From Colwellia sp. (GTDB lineage Bacteria > Pseudomonadota > Gammaproteobacteria > Enterobacterales > Alteromonadaceae), in contig JABSOY010000007.1 of NCBI GenBank assembly GCA_013215385.1, forward strand, positions 372,001-436,000: DNA of 64,000 bases. The letters run 5' to 3'. Every line of letters begins with the position of its first letter. Within the stretch, counting starts at the first letter, position 1. Shown piece after piece: positions 52,473 to 61,554 of this stretch. Position numbers and translations under genes: made by a program. The notes beneath the pieces are model-generated. The model was not told the DNA's origin, searched no databases, and was given only the letters and a program-made list of their open reading frames with translations.

Positions 52473-54022
52473 GCTCCAATCTCCGCAATAATGGTATCGA
52501 TATCTACACGCAGTTGGTCGACTTTTGTAACCGTAGCTTTTAGCTCGGCATTCAGCGTTGTAATATCAATTACTTCACGGGTGTCTTTGGCTTCTACATA
52601 AGAGTTTACCGATAGGTTGTATTCATTTAGGGAGATTTTGTCATTGTCTATTGAGATGGCCACGTGATCTACATCTTCCTTGCTAGCGAATACCTCCATA
52701 ATCTGCACAATGTGAGCATCGGTTAGCACGTTGTTATTTCTTTCTTTTTTAAAGAAATCACTACCACTAGCATCGATGAACTGGGTGGTGCTGTCATTTT
52801 TATGCTTAGACAACACAAGGATATTTACCGCAATACTTGTTCCAAAAAATAGATTAGGCGCTAATGAAATAACGGTTTCTACATAGTTATTATCTATTAA
52901 ATACTGTCGAATTTTCTGCTCCGCACCGCCACGATAAAAAATACCAGGAAAGCAAACAATCGCCGCTCGGCCTTTACTCGATAGGTAGTTTAAAGAATGA
53001 AGTACAAAGGCAAAATCAGCTTTGGATTTTGGTGCTAACACGCCAGCGGGAGCAAAGCGGTCGTCGTTAATCAGCGTTGGATCATCCGAGCCAATCCATT
53101 TCACTGAATAAGGCGGGTTAGAGACAATAGCATCAAAAGGTTTGTCATCACAAAAATGTGGTTCCGTTAATGTGTTACCCAGCCGCATATTAAATTTGTC
53201 GTAGTTTATGTTGTGTAAAAACATGTTCATACGCGCAAGGTTATAGGTAGTGTGATTGATCTCTTGACCAAAAAAACCGTCTTCAATGATGTGTTCTTCT
53301 GTGAAATGTTTTTTGGCTTGAAGCAATAGCGACCCTGAGCCTGCTGCTGGATCATAAATTTTATTAACGCTTGTTTGCCCATGCATGGCCAGCTGTGAAA
53401 TTAGTTTAGATACATGTTGTGGTGTGAAAAATTCACCACCAGATTTACCAGCATTAGCTGCATAGTTAGAAATAAGAAATTCGTAGGCATCACCAAACAA
53501 ATCATTTTGATTATCTTTAAATTGACCTATATTCAACCCTGCCACACCTTTTAAAACAGCAGCTAAGCGAGTGTTTTTATCTTTAACAGTATGACCTAAG
53601 CGATTACTGGTGGTATCAAAGTCGGCAAATAGTCCCTTGATATCGCTTTCTGATTCGTAGCCATTAGCTGAGCTTTCAATAGCGGAAAAGATGTTTGCTA
53701 AATCAGTGTTTAGATTCTCGTTTGTGTTTGCATTTTTGACAACATTAACAAACAATTCGCTAGGATAGATAAAATAACCCTTGGTTCTTACTGCATCATC
53801 TATTGCTGCTACAATATTTTCATCATCGTCAACCATTGCAGCATAATCCACACTGTCATCACTCCCCGTGATGTAGTTGGTAAAATTTTCACTAATAAAA
53901 CGGTAAAACAGTGCACCGAGAACGTACTGTTTAAAGTCCCAGCCATCTACTGAACCTCGCACATCGTTAGCAATTTGCCAGATTTGGCGCTGTAGCGCGG
54001 CACGTTGTTGGGTACTGTTCAT
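52469..54022 (-). CDS. hsdM: Type I DNA adenine methyltransferase M subunit
   Basis: 517 residues. N-terminal HsdM domain ([20 protein letters not shown]), then SAM-binding motif [10 protein letters not shown] (224-232) and catalytic motif IV NPPY (302-305). Methylates N6-adenine on both strands of the HsdS-defined site, protecting host DNA. First gene of the operon. Confidence 0.95.
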   Translation of the reverse strand: MNSTQQRAALQRQIWQIANDVRGSVDGWDFKQYVLGALFYRFISENFTNYITGSDDSVDYAAMVDDDENIVAAIDDAVRTKGYFIYPSELFVNVVKNANTNENLNTDLANIFSAIESSANGYESESDIKGLFADFDTTSNRLGHTVKDKNTRLAAVLKGVAGLNIGQFKDNQNDLFGDAYEFLISNYAANAGKSGGEFFTPQHVSKLISQLAMHGQTSVNKIYDPAAGSGSLLLQAKKHFTEEHIIEDGFFGQEINHTTYNLARMNMFLHNINYDKFNMRLGNTLTEPHFCDDKPFDAIVSNPPYSVKWIGSDDPTLINDDRFAPAGVLAPKSKADFAFVLHSLNYLSSKGRAAIVCFPGIFYRGGAEQKIRQYLIDNNYVETVISLAPNLFFGTSIAVNILVLSKHKNDSTTQFIDASGSDFFKKERNNNVLTDAHIVQIMEVFASKEDVDHVAISIDNDKISLNEYNLSVNSYVEAKDTREVIDITTLNAELKATVTKVDQLRVDIDTIIAEIGA

Positions 54023-54378
54023 GGTTAAATTCCTGTTAAAATATTTTTTGAATAGTTGTCAGATTATTAGAAGTTTTAGATTATAACGATAAAAGACGTA
54101 CTAATCTAACCACTTGTGGCAAACGAAGTCCCCTAATGTTTGTAGATCTCTTTTCTCTGAGCCAGAACTTTCACACTGTGTAGATAAAGCTTTCACCTTT
54201 CTATGAGCAATATACTTTATAGCTAATCTAAATATTTTACAGCTGTGTAATTACCCTCACCTTTTTAGCCACTACAAACTAGAATAAATTTAAATAAAAA
54301 TTAGCTTTCGCTTTGTACTCAAAGTTTCATAAAGAGCTTCAAAACTAATGTATTCTTTACCAACTTATACTTTATAAT
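54023..54378. promoter_or_regulatory. Upstream region of the hsdM operon
   Basis: No gene. A minus-strand TATAAT lies at 54080-54085, about 60 bases before hsdM, with no good -35; it may be the operon promoter. Nothing else recognisable in the 356 bases. Confidence 0.3.
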
Positions 54379-54927
54379 TTAAGATGAAAGAGCCTTATAA
54401 ACAGTTGTCCGAGAACAATTGAGCTGTTTAGCTATTTGAGATTTGTTAATGCCAGTATTGGCAAGGGCACAGATACTTTCATTTAATTCAACATTGATTG
54501 GTTTGCCTTTATATTTCCCTTTCAGTTTCGCTATCGCTATACCTTCACGTTGACGTTCCAGCATCATCGAACGCTCAAACTGATAGATACCACCTAACAT
54601 TGTTAGCATCAGTTGCTGCATTGGGTTATCTTCGCCAGTGAACGTTAGTGATTCTTTGTGGAATATAAGCTTAACGCCTTTATCAGTTAACTCTTTAACC
54701 AAGGTGAGAAGATTTTCGGTATTACGAGCCATTCGGCTTATATCATGCACATGGACAGTATCATCCTTTCTAACAAATTTTATAAGCTCCTTCAGAGCAG
54801 GTCGGTTTGTATCTTTACCACTACACTTATCAGTGAACGTTTCATCTAGTGGGATTTTATTTAATTGTCGTTCCGTGTTTTGTTCGATTGTCGAAACACG
54901 AATATACCCGATTTGTTTACCACTCAT
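54379..54927 (-). CDS. Serine recombinase (resolvase/invertase family)
   Basis: 182 residues from the ATG at 54925-54927, preceded by AAGGAA; an upstream ATG at 54951 has no ribosome site. Catalytic Ser12 in GYIRVSTIEQN, then DTVHVHDISRMARNTENLL, LTFTGEDNPMQQLMLTMLGG, IYQFERSMMLERQREGIAIA (R and ER motifs), and a C-terminal helix-turn-helix (NKSQIAKQLNCSRTTVYKAL). Such enzymes resolve cointegrates or flip segments. An array of TGAACA half-sites lies immediately upstream (see repeat). Confidence 0.92.
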   Translation of the reverse strand: MSGKQIGYIRVSTIEQNTERQLNKIPLDETFTDKCSGKDTNRPALKELIKFVRKDDTVHVHDISRMARNTENLLTLVKELTDKGVKLIFHKESLTFTGEDNPMQQLMLTMLGGIYQFERSMMLERQREGIAIAKLKGKYKGKPINVELNESICALANTGINKSQIAKQLNCSRTTVYKALSS

Positions 54928-54939
54928 ATTTATTCCTTG

Positions 54940-55068
54940 GAAAGTGTTCACTTTAAGTCTCAGATGTCATAAGAATATACGTACACTTAATGAAATACAA
55001 CTTAAAATGAACACAATAGCAATTAATGATGAACGTACACTTTGACTATGCTTTAAATGAACACTTTC
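54940..55068. repeat. Inverted and direct repeats upstream of the recombinase (res-like)
   Basis: GAAAGTGTTCACTTTAAG at 54940-54957 is an inverted match to CTTTAAATGAACACTTTC at 55051-55068; between them CTTAAAATGAACACA (about 55001) repeats the same half-site, and TACGTACACTT and AACGTACACTT are direct repeats. Three related sites within 130 bases next to a serine recombinase resemble a resolution site. Confidence 0.55.
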
Positions 55069-55081
55069 AAATTTATGTTCA

Positions 55082-55568
55082 AACTATTTCAATTCTTTTA
55101 ATCAACTCAAAAACACCCTCGCTATCCATACGCCATATTTCCATATAAGCCCCAAAATTAACTCCCACAAAAATCCTAAAAACAGTAAAATCAAAGTGCG
55201 TAAAACACTTACCCATTGTAACCTATAGGATATAGCGAATCATGATAGTCCGCTTAAACTCGAAATCCCCCTCAAAAATACCTTAAGTGTAATTGCTCAT
55301 CGGCGGAGTTTCACACTGAGTGAACTATACTTTTTTTAAGATAGGCTGAAAATCAAGCACCATTCTGCACTTGGCATCTTTGAGGGTATTTCTGTCAGTC
55401 ATTTACGCTAATTTTTTGTAGTTGAGACCTTATCTCGAAAATTTAGAATAAGATCTATTTGGTAACTATCGAGGTGGAAGCATTCTGTTTTCTCCCTCAT
55501 TGAATCAAATGAAAACAATATCTACGAATTGATGACAATTCCGATTTAATTAGTTTACAAGGTGATGT
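55082..55568. other. Non-coding stretch upstream of the GIY-YIG gene
   Basis: 487 bases without a convincing gene. CCTCAAAAATACC near 55271 and GAGGGTATTTC near 55382 are weakly inverted. The AAGGTG site at 55559 precedes the next ATG. Confidence 0.4.
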
Positions 55569-57056
55569 ATGGGTGAACACAAGAAACAGCCTAAACCCAG
55601 AGGGTATTGGACTGAGAAGCGAGCAATTGAAACAGCGAGGAAATTTACTGCTAGAAGTCAATTCCAAAAAGCACATGGTCAAGCCTATAGGGTTCTTTCA
55701 AACCTAGGCAAGCTTGATGAGGTGTTCCCTTACACATTTAGGCATGACAGAAAGAGATGCGTTTATGCCATTACTTCAATGAGTAGAAACTTAGCATACA
55801 TAGGCATTACATCAAACTTTGAGGCTAGAGAGTATGGTCACAGGAGGGGCGATACACCTTCAACAAGGGATCTTTCTCATTTTGAGGATGTAGAATTTAT
55901 CAAACTTACTAATTATTTAAGTGAGAAAGTAGCGGCAATAAAAGAAGCATATTATTACAAAAGATACAAAGCTGATGATTGGGATTTGCTAAACAGTGAA
56001 TCTCACCTAGGCGCTTTGGGTGGTAGAGCTAGCAAATGGACTGAGGCGACTGTGAGAGAAGAAGCGAAGAAGTATAAAACAATAAAGGGGTTTGAAATAG
56101 GTAGTAGCGGAGCTTGCCAAGTAGCGAGAAAATTAGGGTTGATAGATGAGTTATTTGAAAGGCAATTAGTTTTAGGTGACCACTGGAAAAGTGAGTCTAA
56201 TGTAAGGGCTTTCGCTAAAAAATGCGAGACTAGACAAAAGTTTTATAAAAAGTCTAGTGCAGCATCGCACGCTGCTTTAGTTATGGGAATCATGGATGAG
56301 CTATTTCCTAGGCTTCTTAAGAACTCAAGCTGGTACACTTATGAAAATGTGAAGCCAATCGCTAGCAAGTACAATTCAATAAGTGAATTTAAAGAGAATG
56401 AAGCACACATCTATCATCTAGCTAGAAAAAACGGACTTATAGATAAGTTATTTAATCGCAAAATGTTGCCTGCCGGCTATTGGTTTGATGTAGAGAACAT
56501 AAAAACAGCTGCAAGTGAGTGCAACACTATTTCTGAGTTCTCCAAGAAATACTGTGGAGCATACCGTATTGCAGTTGATATGGGAATTTTACATGCTCTA
56601 ATTAAGCCAACTTGTAAGCCCGACGGCTATTGGGAAAATGAAGATAACATTAGAAACACTGCCAAAGATTTCTCTTCAAAAAGCGAGTTTAAAGCAGCTT
56701 GGAATGCAGCGTATAATAGTGCAAGAAAGAAAGGAATGCTTGATAAACTATTCCCTAAAAAGCCACTAGAGAGTGATGACAGCATTTGGGAAACCTCTAA
56801 AGGGTACAGCACAAGAGGCGATTTTAGGAGAGGTTGTCGACAAAGTTATGAAAAGGCAAGAAATAGAGGAATGCTTGATGAGTTGTTTCCTAAAGGATCA
56901 AAATTTAATAAATGGGATTGTGATCAAAAGGTAAGAGAAGCAGCTAAACCATTTAATTCTAGGAGTAAGTTTAGCCGAGGGTGTCGTGGTGGTTATTGTA
57001 TGGCGTTGGTGAGGAGGTCCCTCAAGATGACAAAAAATCACTTAAATGGTAACTAA
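55569..57056 (+). CDS. GIY-YIG nuclease with about eight helical repeats, truncated C-terminus
   Basis: 495 residues. Repeat 1 (about 11-54) precedes a GIY-YIG nuclease domain (about 63-150): VYAIT and YIGI in place of GIY and YIG, conserved R87, catalytic E126 (in AAIKEAYYYKRY) and N142. Seven more repeats of about 45-50 residues follow, each with the scheme W-x-x-E-x-V-x-x-x-AKKY-x-S-x-F, then a Gly/Ala-Y-x-x-A-x-K-x-G-LLDELF. The repeats look like DNA-binding helical modules. The last stops at RGCRGGY (about 473); the remaining residues come from fused, out-of-frame Sel1 DNA. Perhaps a homing or defence nuclease; family not named. Confidence 0.75.
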   Translation: MGEHKKQPKPRGYWTEKRAIETARKFTARSQFQKAHGQAYRVLSNLGKLDEVFPYTFRHDRKRCVYAITSMSRNLAYIGITSNFEAREYGHRRGDTPSTRDLSHFEDVEFIKLTNYLSEKVAAIKEAYYYKRYKADDWDLLNSESHLGALGGRASKWTEATVREEAKKYKTIKGFEIGSSGACQVARKLGLIDELFERQLVLGDHWKSESNVRAFAKKCETRQKFYKKSSAASHAALVMGIMDELFPRLLKNSSWYTYENVKPIASKYNSISEFKENEAHIYHLARKNGLIDKLFNRKMLPAGYWFDVENIKTAASECNTISEFSKKYCGAYRIAVDMGILHALIKPTCKPDGYWENEDNIRNTAKDFSSKSEFKAAWNAAYNSARKKGMLDKLFPKKPLESDDSIWETSKGYSTRGDFRRGCRQSYEKARNRGMLDELFPKGSKFNKWDCDQKVREAAKPFNSRSKFSRGCRGGYCMALVRRSLKMTKNHLNGN

Positions 57057-57415
57057 AAGCGGCTGAGCAAGGTTATCCAGAAGCTCAATATAATCTTGGT
57101 CTCATGTATGCTAATGGGCAAGGAGCCCTTAATTATAAGACAAAAGCCGTTAAATGGTATCTGAAAGCAGCACAGCAAGGTTTTACAAAGGCTCAATATA
57201 ACCTTGGACTAATGTATTTTAAAGGGGAAGGAGTGCCTCAGTATTATAAAAAGGCTTATTCTTGGTTTGCTTTGGCCGCTATGGACGGGCATAAAAAAGC
57301 TTTAAAAAATAGAGATATAGTTGCCGATAAGTTGTCTCCATCAGGATTAGAACAAGCGCAAGAAGAAGCCGAAAAACTCAATGATAAAATCAACAGCCAA
57401 TATATAAGCTTGTAA
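56996..57415 (+). pseudogene. Sel1-repeat protein remnant
   Basis: In a different frame from the nuclease gene, DNA from 56996 reads YGVGEEVPQDDKKSLKW, then a TAA stop at 57050-57052 in place of Tyr, then LKAAEQGYPEAQYNLGLMYA, a second repeat (AVKWYLKAAQQGFTKAQYNL), a third (KAYSWFALAAMDGHKKALK) and a charged tail. The N-terminal part with start and signal peptide is missing. An ATG at 57104 allows a 103-residue product but has no ribosome site. Likely not made. Confidence 0.75.
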
Positions 57416-57595
57416 GACTTGGTTAGGTCAACCGTATTATGGAATTTGAGCTAGCTTCAGAACAGATGGTTTACTAGCTCAAACTAGCACGGAAAGCACT
57501 ATAGAGAAGTTGCTGATTTTATCAATTGAAGTAATCCTTTAAGATTGATTAAAGCAGATGGCACTAATGGTGAACCAATAATACAAGGATGCTAC

Positions 57596-58432
57596 ATGAC
57601 AAGACTTTCTAACATACCCGATATTGCAGCTTGCCCTCAATGCAAGCAACTATACAGCCAGCCTCGCTTATTGAGTTTTAATGATTTATATGATTCATTT
57701 TACTTGGATGGTTACACCGACAGTTGTGTATCAAGTTTATTCACTATACTTGTTCAGTGTGATAGTTGCGATTCAGTTTTCAACCGTAAAGAACTTATTC
57801 ACATTGACGCCAATGATGTTGATGACCCACATAGAGAAACTTTAAAACGCATTGAACAAGCAGGCATTGAGCAGCATTACCAGTCAATTATTTTTTCTAC
57901 AGACAATACCGAAGTTGAATTAAAGCAGCGTTTAGAGCTTATGTGGGAGTTTAACCATCCCTTCAGAAGTGGCTATTGTGATCAAGAAATTAAACAAGCG
58001 CATCACTTGAAGTACTCAGCACAAGCCAAAGAAAATGAGCTTCGATTACTCTCGCTATTAAGTGACAGTGAAGAGCACATATTCATTAAAGCAGATATTC
58101 TCAGACGGCAAAAACGTTTTGACGAGGCTAAGCAAGTTTTTAGGCAAGTTGTATCTCCTGAAAGTCAGAATATTAGAGGCTTGCTCAGCATATTATGCAC
58201 AAGAAATATCACATCAATAGTCGATACAAACTTTGATGTTGATCTGCATATCACCAAATGCCTCAAAATAGATAAAGACCGTTACTACCTAGATAACCCT
58301 CAGAATTTAAGAGCAGCAGCGGCAAGGTATTTAACTTTTGCTACTTCATCACGTTTCAGTTTCAAAGAGTTGATATTTATGTCGAGTTTTACTATCGGGA
58401 TTATTTATGCCGTCTATTTATTTATCACCTAA
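57596..58432 (+). CDS. Zinc-ribbon protein with C-terminal membrane helix, unknown function
   Basis: 278 residues from the ATG at 57596 (MTRLSNIPDIAACPQCKQLY), preceded by AAGGATG; a TTG at 57545 is less likely. Two CxxC pairs (CPQCKQ and CDSC, 40 residues apart) suggest one zinc ribbon. A helical, TPR-like middle (DSEEHIFIKADILRRQKRFD, EAKQVFRQVV) and a final hydrophobic segment (FMSSFTIGIIYAVYLFIT) give a tail-anchored shape. I do not recognise the family. Cargo of the island. Confidence 0.65.
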   Translation: MTRLSNIPDIAACPQCKQLYSQPRLLSFNDLYDSFYLDGYTDSCVSSLFTILVQCDSCDSVFNRKELIHIDANDVDDPHRETLKRIEQAGIEQHYQSIIFSTDNTEVELKQRLELMWEFNHPFRSGYCDQEIKQAHHLKYSAQAKENELRLLSLLSDSEEHIFIKADILRRQKRFDEAKQVFRQVVSPESQNIRGLLSILCTRNITSIVDTNFDVDLHITKCLKIDKDRYYLDNPQNLRAAAARYLTFATSSRFSFKELIFMSSFTIGIIYAVYLFIT

Positions 58433-58833
58433 TTATGTCTTACTTTTAGTACTTTAATTTATGTCAGCATAAGCTCCATTTCTAACTTACCATTTTAGCT
58501 TGAAAAAGAATCAAAAATAGCAGTCGCGCATTTCCGTGCATCAACTGTTATTCAAACTGCGCACTTTTGTTTATCTAATTGTTTTTACTACTCTATATAG
58601 AATTTTACCTCATTATAAAAAGTGCCGTAGGGTGCGCGAAACTCAACGTAAATCCTTAACACTACATTGAGCTGTCATTACTTTTTGTTGATGAGAATGG
58701 AGGGAATAGCCTGCTTTATGCGTAACTTTTAGTTCGAGGATGATTCAATAGTACATTAGGGTATAACTGCTGTAGCTTGTAGCTCAGTAATCGGTTTTGA
58801 TATTCCGTTAATATACCGGTCACTATTTTTAGG
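58433..58833. other. Non-coding gap left of the inner mobile module
   Basis: 401 bases with no gene or clear signal. If the AlpA-Rep-Int module is a separate element, one of its ends should lie here, but I find no repeat of this stretch near 62350. Confidence 0.4.
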
Positions 58834-60039
58834 CTACCTTTGTACCTGTGCAACAGAAAATGATGGTTTGGGTAAGCCAAGTTCCACTAAACTATCTCCC
58901 CATTGCACTAAAGCTTCACGGCATAAGTTCATCGCAGTTGTTTGGATATAGCTTTGGTCTAGTTTACTCAGGCTATGATTTAGCAACAATTCACCAATGA
59001 GGTAGTCAACACCGTTTTCGAGCCAACTACTTCTCGCATATTTTCGTATGTCATGTGCTGTCCACTCCCCTTTACCAATACTACTCATTAGTCGTGAGCT
59101 AACATTAGCGCTTTGTGGTTTACGTTTATTAGTCTTTTGTGGAAACAGGTACTTTGAACGATTACTCCTGTATTGGTATCGCCTGTATGCTTTTAGCCAT
59201 TCGATTGCTATGGGTGACAAAGGTAAAGTATGTGGCTTCTTTGTTTTAGTATCACTCGCCGGTATTCGCCAAAGGCAGGCTCTAAAATCAAAAGCATCCC
59301 ATCTGGCATTAGTCGTTTCACCGATACGGGTTCCATGTAGCAATAACATCACTATCAATAGCTGACTCTGCATAGGCAGCTTATTCAGTCTTTTTAAACA
59401 TAGTTTGAGCTTCACATCAGTTAATCTGCCAACTTTAGTTACCGGTCGTTGATGGGTAAAGTTAGCAATTGATAACTTATCTACTGGGTTCTTGCTTAAA
59501 AGCTTTAGTTTAGTTGCCCATGTAAACATCGCATTAAGTGTGACGAGTGCTAGCGCTATGGTTGAAAGCGCTAGCTTACTTTGAATAGGTGTAAACCAGT
59601 TTTGGTCTATCTGCCCTTCGTTTACTTCATCAATCACTAGGTGCGCTAAATAAGGCTTAATGTGGTTAGTAATTAATGACACCGTTTGCTTGGCTGTCTT
59701 AGCTTTAATTTGTTTATTGCAATTGGTGCGATTGATATACCAATCACATAACTCCGCCATCGTCCTAAGCTCATTATGTGAAAATACATCATCTTTTAAG
59801 TGGATGTTAGATATGGCCTTATGTGCACGTTGAGCACTTATCTCAGGGTATTTACCAATACGTACTTTCTTATCTTCACCATTTTTATAGATGCGAGCAT
59901 AGAAAACACCTTTATCTCGATTAACTTTGCTGTAGTGAAAATACAGTGATGTTTTAGGGTCACGTAATAGCGTGACCGTCACGCTATTTTTATAAAGCTG
60001 AATGGCGTTATTGCTTATGGCCATTACTTGAGTGCTCAT
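58834..60039 (-). CDS. Second tyrosine recombinase/integrase
   Basis: 401 residues. N-terminal arm-binding part (YFHYSKVNRDKGVFYARIYK, KVRIGKYPEISAQRAHKAI), core-binding domain, and catalytic domain with R in LLLHGTRIGETTNARWD, HDIRKYARSSW (HxxR), NHSLS and nucleophile Tyr in KLDQSYIQ. Distinct from the island integrase and not a paralogue at close range. Its ATG overlaps the rep stop by 4 bases, so the two are co-translated. Confidence 0.88.
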   Translation of the reverse strand: MSTQVMAISNNAIQLYKNSVTVTLLRDPKTSLYFHYSKVNRDKGVFYARIYKNGEDKKVRIGKYPEISAQRAHKAISNIHLKDDVFSHNELRTMAELCDWYINRTNCNKQIKAKTAKQTVSLITNHIKPYLAHLVIDEVNEGQIDQNWFTPIQSKLALSTIALALVTLNAMFTWATKLKLLSKNPVDKLSIANFTHQRPVTKVGRLTDVKLKLCLKRLNKLPMQSQLLIVMLLLHGTRIGETTNARWDAFDFRACLWRIPASDTKTKKPHTLPLSPIAIEWLKAYRRYQYRSNRSKYLFPQKTNKRKPQSANVSSRLMSSIGKGEWTAHDIRKYARSSWLENGVDYLIGELLLNHSLSKLDQSYIQTTAMNLCREALVQWGDSLVELGLPKPSFSVAQVQR

Positions 60040-61199
60040 CTTCTACCCTTTTTTAAAAGTGGATTATGACCTTCTACCAAAGCAATGAAATCTTCATTAA
60101 AGCTTGTGCCATCACCGTCAAAACTGTTTTCTTTTATTTGAATTTCGTCAAGATATCTAGGTAATAAAAACTTTGTGGGACTTCCCTTTCGACCCATAAT
60201 CCTTAAAGCTAGCCCATCATCACCGACTAATTGAGCAACTTTAGCAATGATACGCCCGTAACTGTACTTACAATAAGCTACTGACTTACTGAGTGAATTC
60301 GTTAACTCTACAGACTTCTCACGAACCACACTACGCGGCTTCACATTTTGAATTATCCTGCGATGGACTTTTTCGTAAGCACTAACAAAATAACAGTCAG
60401 GATGCGTTAATACATCAAGTCCTATTAGGTGTTTACTTTTTCTTCGAAGAGTAAGTTCATGCCTTGTCCATAGCTTATACAAGGGGTGTGACTTAGGTAA
60501 GCCAAGCTCCCGCCACTTCTCATAAATACACATAGATTTATGCGAACCACTGTTACCTAAGTACTCAGTACCTGGATATTTCCCCTTAGGATTACGGGTA
60601 GGCGGTTGCCCTCTTTTGGGTTTATAATCACCCGCTGAAAAAGCCTTTTGAAAATAGCGTAAATTAAACTTTCCCGTATAGTCATCTACAGCAATATCGA
60701 CTTCAGTAATTTTACCTTTGAAGTGTGTGAGCAAAGCATACACAGGCAAAAAAACTCGTTGAGATACGTTAACGTAACTACAACCTGCCCCTGTAAGCTC
60801 TAACTGCAAAGTGCCTTTATTTTCATCCCACTTTAATGAGCCACAACAATCCCTACTTTCATCAAGGGGAAATAACTTCAGCCCATGACTATGATGTCTA
60901 AGTGTTGCTTTTGTAGTTGAGATTGATATACCAATTTCTCGTAACCAGATTGATAACCAATGCTTAACTTCGATTATTTGCTTTTTATCTTTTATAGGAA
61001 AAACCACTTTGACGAGATCAATTAAAGACTTTCCTTTTTCAGTCTGAATATCCGGACAATGTGTCTGTATTAAGTACCCTATACCATCAAAGCTAAACTC
61101 ATTGCTTTCATTGACCTTATAGGATGTGATTGTCTCTAAGTATGATCCAGTTGTGATCTGGGTGGGTTTAAATGGTTGGTTCATTATTACTGGCTTCAT
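60036..61199 (-). CDS. Replication initiation protein (Rep_trans / RstA-like)
   Basis: 387 residues from the ATG at 61197-61199, which has AAGGGG upstream. LQLELTGAGCSYVNV, HFKGKITEVDIAVDDYTGKF (metal-binding region), GTEYLGNSGSHKSMCIYEKW and REL are blocks of the replication initiation factor family used by filamentous-phage satellites and rolling-circle plasmids. It nicks DNA through Tyr and starts copying. Located between alpA and the integrase, 10 bases after alpA. Confidence 0.8.
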   Translation of the reverse strand: MKPVIMNQPFKPTQITTGSYLETITSYKVNESNEFSFDGIGYLIQTHCPDIQTEKGKSLIDLVKVVFPIKDKKQIIEVKHWLSIWLREIGISISTTKATLRHHSHGLKLFPLDESRDCCGSLKWDENKGTLQLELTGAGCSYVNVSQRVFLPVYALLTHFKGKITEVDIAVDDYTGKFNLRYFQKAFSAGDYKPKRGQPPTRNPKGKYPGTEYLGNSGSHKSMCIYEKWRELGLPKSHPLYKLWTRHELTLRRKSKHLIGLDVLTHPDCYFVSAYEKVHRRIIQNVKPRSVVREKSVELTNSLSKSVAYCKYSYGRIIAKVAQLVGDDGLALRIMGRKGSPTKFLLPRYLDEIQIKENSFDGDGTSFNEDFIALVEGHNPLLKKGRR

Positions 61200-61209
61200 G
61201 CTATTCCCC

Positions 61210-61464
61210 TTAAACCAGTTCACTACGTTTAGCGACTAGCTCAGTAACAAGCTGTTTGATTTCATCAGGGGATTTACCGGCGCACATTGCACGTAAAATA
61301 GCTTGTAGCTCGTGATCAGGCCATGCGACACTTCGACCACCTAAAGACACTGGCGGTACAATTAGTCCTTCTTGAATACGATTATATAATGTCGATTTTT
61401 TGAAACTAAAAGTTTTAAGTACACTTGGCTGGCGGGATAACGTTAATTGGAAGTTATTGATCAT
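61210..61464 (-). CDS. AlpA family transcriptional regulator / excisionase-like
   Basis: 84 residues. Helix-turn-helix: LKTFSFKKSTLYNRIQEGLI, PPVSLGGRSVAWPDHELQAI, ending in a helical tail. AlpA proteins switch on integrase genes or act as excision factors in satellites and islands. First gene of alpA-rep-int. Confidence 0.85.
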   Translation of the reverse strand: MINNFQLTLSRQPSVLKTFSFKKSTLYNRIQEGLIVPPVSLGGRSVAWPDHELQAILRAMCAGKSPDEIKQLVTELVAKRSELV

Positions 61465-61554
61465 GTTTGTTCCTATATGGGGTTAGGTGGAATACATGAC
61501 GGATTATGTAGATATGAATCGACGCACCACCCGTGGCTGCGTCGATTTAAAGAT

